Of a stretch of 64,000 nucleotides of DNA, positions 60,157 through 64,000 are shown piece by piece; within the stretch, counting starts at the first letter, position 1, and the number at the start of each line of letters is the position of its first letter. The notes below the pieces were generated by a model. It was not told the origin of the DNA, made no database searches, and worked only from the letters and a program-made list of their open reading frames with translations. The position numbers and the translations under genes are program-made. Source of the stretch: Desulforapulum sp034007745 (GTDB taxonomy: Bacteria > Desulfobacterota > Desulfobacteria > Desulfobacterales > Desulfobacteraceae). The stretch is from positions 158,034-222,033 of the forward strand of contig JAVEQI010000001.1 in the NCBI GenBank assembly GCA_034007745.1. Reading direction: 5' to 3'.

Positions 60157-61266
60157 TTAGACGTTAAACCTGAAATGAAGAATATCCCCGTCTTTTACCG
60201 TGTAATCTTTTCCCTCTACCCTGAGTTTTCCCATCTCTTTTAGCTTTTGTTCCGATTCAAAGGCAAAGAGATCTTCACAGTGATAGGTCTCGGCCCGGAT
60301 AAAGCCCCGCTCAAAGTCCGAGTGGATCACGCCTGCGGCCTGGGGAGCCTTTGTGGCAGCCGGAAAGGTCCACGCCCTGACCTCCTTTTCCCCTGCGGTG
60401 AAATAGGTCATGAGTCCAAGCATTTCATAACCCTTTCGGATCAGCTTGTCGAGGCCAGATTCAGCAAGACCTGCGGCCCCAAGGAACTCAACCTTTTCTT
60501 CCATAGTATCAAGGGCGGCAATTTCAGACTCAAGCTTTGCACAGATAACGACCACGCCCGATCCATCGGCCTCAGCAAAGGCCCGGACATCTGCCACAAA
60601 GTCATTTTCCAAATCAAGGCAATCTTCGTCCACATTGCAGCAGTAAAGCTGGGGCTTCATGGTGATGAGATGGAGATCCTGGACAAGCAGGCGCTGGGCC
60701 TCGTCAAACCCCAGGTTTCGTGCGGGCGTTCCGTCTTCAAGGGCCGCAATAAGCCGGTCGATCAAAGGTTCCGCAGCCCTGGCCTTGTCCCTAACGGCCT
60801 TGTCCTGGGACTTCAAGAGCTTTACCAGATTTTCCCTTCGCCGCTCAACGGTTTCAAGATCGGCAAAGGCAAGCTCTATTCCAATGGTTTCAATGTCGGC
60901 CACAGGGTCCACCCTGCCCTCCACATGGACAACATCAGGATCATCAAAGCATCTTACCACATGGATAATGGCTCCCACCTGGCGAATGTGGCCCAGAAAC
61001 TTATTTCCAAGTCCTTCACCCTTGGATGCCCCCCGGACAAGACCTGCAATATCCACAAATTCCACCACTGCAGGAATAACCTTCTGGGGCTTTACAAAAC
61101 CGGTTATTCGTCCAAGCCTCGAATCTGGAACGCTCACAATTCCGACGTTGGGCTCAATGGTGCAAAAAGGATAGTTGGCCACCTCGGCAGGTGCCGAGGT
61201 CAAGGCTGAAAAAAGTGTTGATTTTCCCACATTGGGAAGTCCTACAATACCGCAGTTGAGCTGCAT
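60157..61266 (-). CDS. ychF: Redox-regulated ATPase YchF (Obg family)
   Basis: This 369-aa ATPase has G1 GLPNVGKSTLFSAL (residues 8-21), G3 DIAGLVRGASKGEGLGNKFLG (72-92), an NCNVDE-like specificity segment (CCNVDE) in place of NKxD, and a C-terminal TGS domain. YchF binds ATP rather than GTP and responds to oxidative stress and ribosome association. The gene is single, with the start at the family-typical LNCGIVGLPN. Confidence 0.94.
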   Translation of the reverse strand: MQLNCGIVGLPNVGKSTLFSALTSAPAEVANYPFCTIEPNVGIVSVPDSRLGRITGFVKPQKVIPAVVEFVDIAGLVRGASKGEGLGNKFLGHIRQVGAIIHVVRCFDDPDVVHVEGRVDPVADIETIGIELAFADLETVERRRENLVKLLKSQDKAVRDKARAAEPLIDRLIAALEDGTPARNLGFDEAQRLLVQDLHLITMKPQLYCCNVDEDCLDLENDFVADVRAFAEADGSGVVVICAKLESEIAALDTMEEKVEFLGAAGLAESGLDKLIRKGYEMLGLMTYFTAGEKEVRAWTFPAATKAPQAAGVIHSDFERGFIRAETYHCEDLFAFESEQKLKEMGKLRVEGKDYTVKDGDILHFRFNV

Positions 61267-61387
61267 ACCTGTTTCTCCATACGTAAAAATGCCCGGCAGA
61301 ATAAATGCCGAGCATTGAATGTTTTGATATTTTAATATGTTGATGAAAAAAGAATCTACCCTTATTCGTCAGATTTTACAATCTTTT

Positions 61388-62383
61388 TCAGGCGAGCCCA
61401 TATGCCCCAGCACCTGAAAGTGCCCCATTGGGGTTGAGAATAACATGAACCGGAATCTGTTCCAGCAGATATTGCATACTCTGTTTCTGGGTAAATGCCT
61501 CCATGAACAACCCGTTTTTTAAAGCCGGTACAAGGCGATGGGGTATTCCTCCTCCAAGATAAATCCCGCCCGTGGCCTTTGCCTTCAAGGCCAGGTTTCC
61601 GGCTTCAGCACCTAAAATGGAAATAAAGCAATCAAGTGTGGCCCTGCAAATCCGGCAATCATCCTCCTCATTCATGGCTGCATTCATTATTACCGGTGCA
61701 GGATCATCAACTCCTGAAAGGGCCAGGGTCAGCCATTCGGGTTCCTTCATGTTTTCACCGTTTTTCAGAAAATCATAGATGTTGGGAATCCCTGACCCTG
61801 AGCAGACCCGTTCATAGCTGACATGGCCGAAACGGTCCCACAAATACTCCAGCAGCCTCAGCTGCAGGGGGTTAACCGGAGCAAAATCACAATGTCCACC
61901 TTCCGAAGCATGGGGATTCAGCACTTTTTTGCCCCCCTTTTTATCCCTTGTGAGGAACAGCTCTCCAAGGCCTGTACCGGGTGCAATAACGGCCATATTA
62001 CCCAGGGTGTCTTCCCTGCCATGGTTCAAAGTGTAAAGCTCAGTAGGATCGAGCAGGGGCAAGGCATAGCCAAGTGCCTCAAGGTCGTTTATCAATGAGA
62101 TGGATGGGATCTTGAGAAAATTCTTTAAACTATTTTCAGCGATCGTCCATGGGAGGTTTGTAACCGAGACCCTGCCATCGACCAGAGGACCTGCAACGCC
62201 AAAGACAGCCCTGTCGAATTTCATGTCAATCGAATGCAGGAACATCTGTAAAACAGACTCAAAATCGGGATATTCTCTGCTCAGAAATGTCTCTTCAACC
62301 AGGGGCTTTTTTCCACCCTTTTCTGAAGAAAAGATCCCCAGCCTGGTCTTTGTTCCACCGATGTCACCGGCAATCACGAGCAT
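61388..62383 (-). CDS. glk: Glucokinase
   Basis: This 331-aa ROK-independent Glk-type kinase has an ATP site AGDIGGTKTRLGIFS (residues 5-19), LINDLEALGYAL near 98, the glucose-site EGGHCDFAP near 168, and C-terminal GGIYLGGGIPHRL near 270. It feeds hexose into the Emden-Meyerhof route, which is here completed by pfkB and gap. The two islands are far apart, so the link is general. Confidence 0.88.
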   Translation of the reverse strand: MLVIAGDIGGTKTRLGIFSSEKGGKKPLVEETFLSREYPDFESVLQMFLHSIDMKFDRAVFGVAGPLVDGRVSVTNLPWTIAENSLKNFLKIPSISLINDLEALGYALPLLDPTELYTLNHGREDTLGNMAVIAPGTGLGELFLTRDKKGGKKVLNPHASEGGHCDFAPVNPLQLRLLEYLWDRFGHVSYERVCSGSGIPNIYDFLKNGENMKEPEWLTLALSGVDDPAPVIMNAAMNEEDDCRICRATLDCFISILGAEAGNLALKAKATGGIYLGGGIPHRLVPALKNGLFMEAFTQKQSMQYLLEQIPVHVILNPNGALSGAGAYGLA

Positions 62384-62400
62384 GGAATCCGCCTTTATTT

Positions 62401-62667
62401 TTATTTTAACTGACTGTCCTTGCTGCCCCGGCGATTAAACCCGGCAAATGTGCCCTGATGTTTCTCAAATTCACCCTGGCAGACAACACACAGCCGAACT
62501 CCTGGAATGGCCCTTTGTCGAGCCTCTGGGATTGAAGCATCGCACTCCTGGCAATGAGTCAGGCTCTCACCCCTTGAAAGGCGACTCCTTGCCATCTCCA
62601 CCGCATCCCTGACACTTGCGTCTATCTGTTCCTGTACAGCACCGTCCCGGGACCAGCCAACGGCCAT
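62401..62667 (-). CDS. DksA/TraR-type C4 zinc-finger protein (YbiI-like)
   Basis: This 88-aa protein has four zinc cysteines (HCQEC and CVVC, residues 38-60) and the flanking RAIPGVRLCVVCQGEFE, typical of the small YbiI subgroup. It lacks the coiled-coil acidic tip of true DksA, so action on RNA polymerase is uncertain. Its end is 17 nt upstream of the glk start on the same strand. Confidence 0.85.
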   Translation of the reverse strand: MAVGWSRDGAVQEQIDASVRDAVEMARSRLSRGESLTHCQECDASIPEARQRAIPGVRLCVVCQGEFEKHQGTFAGFNRRGSKDSQLK

Positions 62668-62688
62668 AATATACTCCTGATTATAAGA

Positions 62689-62765
62689 AACAGCTATTAT
62701 AGTTCTTAGCTAACAGCTATCGTGTTTCATAGTTCGTTGTATACGCCAGGACATGGGGCTAAACC
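62689..62765. repeat. Period-7 array fused to hairpin element copy 5
   Basis: Heptamers AACAGCT, ATTATAG, TTCTTAG, CTAACAG, CTATCGT, GTTTCAT and AGTTCGT (62689-62737) merge into a minus-strand copy of the hairpin element (62724-62763: TAGCCCCATGTCC, loop, GTATACAACGAA). The element lies about 55 nt after the stop of the PEP-CTERM gene, in the same sense. Confidence 0.55.
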
Positions 62766-62821
62766 AAAAAAACAGCAACACATCAGGCTCTGCTTTTTTA
62801 AAACTCCCCCAAAAGGTGTTT

Positions 62822-63436
62822 TTATTTTTTAATTCTGCCCAGCCGTGCAGCACCAAGAAGAGCCATTCCTAAAAGCAGCATAGTCGAAGGTTCCGGTACC
62901 GGGCTTGAGCCTGAAGGCGACGGTTCGTACTGGTACTTCAAAACCAGAGAATTTATATAAAAATTGTCAAGTTTTTTCTTGCCAGAGTTCGTTCCTATCT
63001 TAAAGGTAATATTATTGGTAGTATCGGGGCCAAAAACCGAAAAATCAGAAAAAGTGTTTTCATCATTAACAATTCTTCCATATCGAGAATTATTAACAGT
63101 CAGGAAACTTTGAAAATTACTACTGTTTTCTTGAACATCATTTGCTTTAAACGACAATATAAATTGAGGATCACTACTTGGCTTGTAGTTCAAAACAAAC
63201 TCACTTTTGATTTCTGACAGCCCATAATGGTCGTTAAGAAAATTTTTCTTATCACCAATCTTATCACCAAAATAGATTACTCCATCTTTATTTGTGTCAA
63301 ACAGGGGGAAAAGATTCACCTCAACCCAGGAACCTTCTAAAACAGTTGTAATGGGCATAGGTGCCGCTGAAGCTGCGCCCAAGGAGCCGAAAACAAACGC
63401 CGCCATCACAAGTATTAAAACAAAACATCTTCTCAT
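62822..63436 (-). CDS. PEP-CTERM-anchored exported protein
   Basis: This 204-aa protein has a Sec signal peptide (residues 1-25, VLILVMAAFVFGSLGAASAA), a beta-rich secreted part with an EF-hand-like stretch DTNKDGVIYFGD (about 47-58), and a C-terminal PEP-CTERM signal: VPEPSTMLLLGMALLGAARLG plus RIKK. The sorting signal implies an exosortase/EpsH system elsewhere in the genome; none is in the window. The function of the secreted part is unknown. It is isolated between repeat-bearing spacers. Confidence 0.85.
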   Translation of the reverse strand: MRRCFVLILVMAAFVFGSLGAASAAPMPITTVLEGSWVEVNLFPLFDTNKDGVIYFGDKIGDKKNFLNDHYGLSEIKSEFVLNYKPSSDPQFILSFKANDVQENSSNFQSFLTVNNSRYGRIVNDENTFSDFSVFGPDTTNNITFKIGTNSGKKKLDNFYINSLVLKYQYEPSPSGSSPVPEPSTMLLLGMALLGAARLGRIKK

Positions 63437-63815
63437 TCAGCCATCCTTTTATACTATAATTTGATCTTGGTTATTTTTTATACCCATCGACCAATTTTTT
63501 TCTTTTGTCCGAAGATAATTGGTTGATGATCCGTCCCAGGACGAGACATGGTAATATAAACTTATAGAATTACCATTAGATATGCATTATAGCTGTTTTT
63601 TAAAAAAAGTCAAATAAAGCATGGTTAAAAAATAGAGCCCCCCAAAAAAACGAAACAAGTACAAACAAGAAACAAATGTAGAAGGTATACAGAGAAAAGG
63701 CTTTATTTCGGGCAAATCTAATCATCAGGTGTGGTAAAAAGGTAATTCTCCTACCCGCAGTGGATATACTGCCCCGCCAAAGCACCACCATTGGCAGGGG
63801 CTTAACCTGTTGGAA
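63437..63815. other. Upstream spacer of the PEP-CTERM gene with heptads
   Basis: These 379 bases contain no gene. Period-7 units CGAAACA, AGTACAA, ACAAGAA and ACAAATG lie at 63651-63678. The part just upstream of the PEP-CTERM gene is AT-rich and probably contains its promoter. Confidence 0.5.
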
Positions 63816-64000
63816 TCAAACGCCGTACCTTCGGAGGATCACATGGCTGACCCCCTTGAGCTGTTTGAATGAGACCCCCTCTTTTATTCCCTGCTTGACA
63901 AGCTCCCTGTCCCGCACCACGACCCCTGCCACATAGTCAAACCCAAGCTCAAAAAGGGCCGGAGTCACCGGGGTGCTGGGTCCTATTATGAGCTTCACTG
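63816..64000 (-). CDS. DUF364-type protein, C-terminal part
   Basis: The frame runs off the window edge. The last 61 codons include LIIGPSTPVTPALFELGFDYVAG and VSFKQLKGVSHVILRR. This matches the C-terminus of the DUF364 (putative heavy-metal chelation) family. A GTG at 63998 is an internal codon more likely than the true start. The role is unknown; family members are often near molybdenum or metal genes. Confidence 0.65.
   Translation of the reverse strand, partial: VKLIIGPSTPVTPALFELGFDYVAGVVVRDRELVKQGIKEGVSFKQLKGVSHVILRRYGV

Noticed and set aside
60247..61209. 320-codon plus-strand frame opposite ychF
   Set aside because: It is antisense to ychF with low-complexity composition and no known domain.

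Overview
The window reads as chromosomal DNA of a strictly anaerobic, autotrophic or completely oxidising sulfate reducer of the Desulfobacterota, most like the Desulfobacterium group. This is inferred from gene content, because there is no rRNA gene here. The clues are carbonyl-branch (CODH/ACS) genes (end of acsC, acsE, cooC), an Hnd-type NAD(P)H module, AMP-forming acyl-CoA ligases, many Fe-S proteins and a PEP-CTERM protein.

Layout. 1-2832: Wood-Ljungdahl methyl-transfer and nickel-maturation genes. 2995-11039: a redox block. hndA and hndC lie on the minus strand. A plus-strand operon follows: DRTGG protein, HATPase, [FeFe]-hydrogenase-like ferredoxin protein, PHP phosphoesterase, second HATPase, hndB. 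A decayed tRNA-queuosine mannosyltransferase gene lies between the two arms, and no hydrogenase catalytic subunit is present. 11113-17159: acyl-CoA ligase, DUF721, trmN6, tRNA-Ser, dnaX-ebfC-recR and a cysteine-cluster protein.

17265-29417 is a mosaic island: wrbA, DUF2238, baeRF7, an acyl-CoA ligase/GNAT fusion, pfkB, gap, an SDR, a CBS protein and cls. Decayed pieces of pfkB, pyruvate kinase and aspartate ammonia-lyase are scattered through it, and base composition changes from gene to gene. The content resembles stress or dormancy clusters (PfkB, CBS and universal stress proteins).

29723-43781: a KamA-like radical SAM protein, a universal stress protein, a CLC channel with an HTH-EIIA protein, a LysM protein, a GspE/PilB ATPase, the polyamine transporter potABCD and malic enzyme. 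43907-54115: a two-component system, a second acyl-CoA ligase, an FrhB-like flavoprotein, an SH3 protein, a FucA-type aldolase, a His-rich protein, an EamA transporter and nagZ. 54208-64000: tsaD, purM, hom-thrH, heptose kinase, two tandem initiator tRNAs, ychF, glk, a DksA-like zinc finger, a PEP-CTERM protein and the end of a DUF364 protein.

The most unusual non-genic signal is a set of dispersed intergenic repeats. One family is degenerate period-7 arrays at a dozen or more sites. The other is a roughly 40-nt element with a TGTCC/GGACA hairpin, found in sense orientation just after gene ends. In trmN6 and tsaD the element contains the stop codon, and several other genes (LysM, potC, universal stress protein) end inside heptad arrays.
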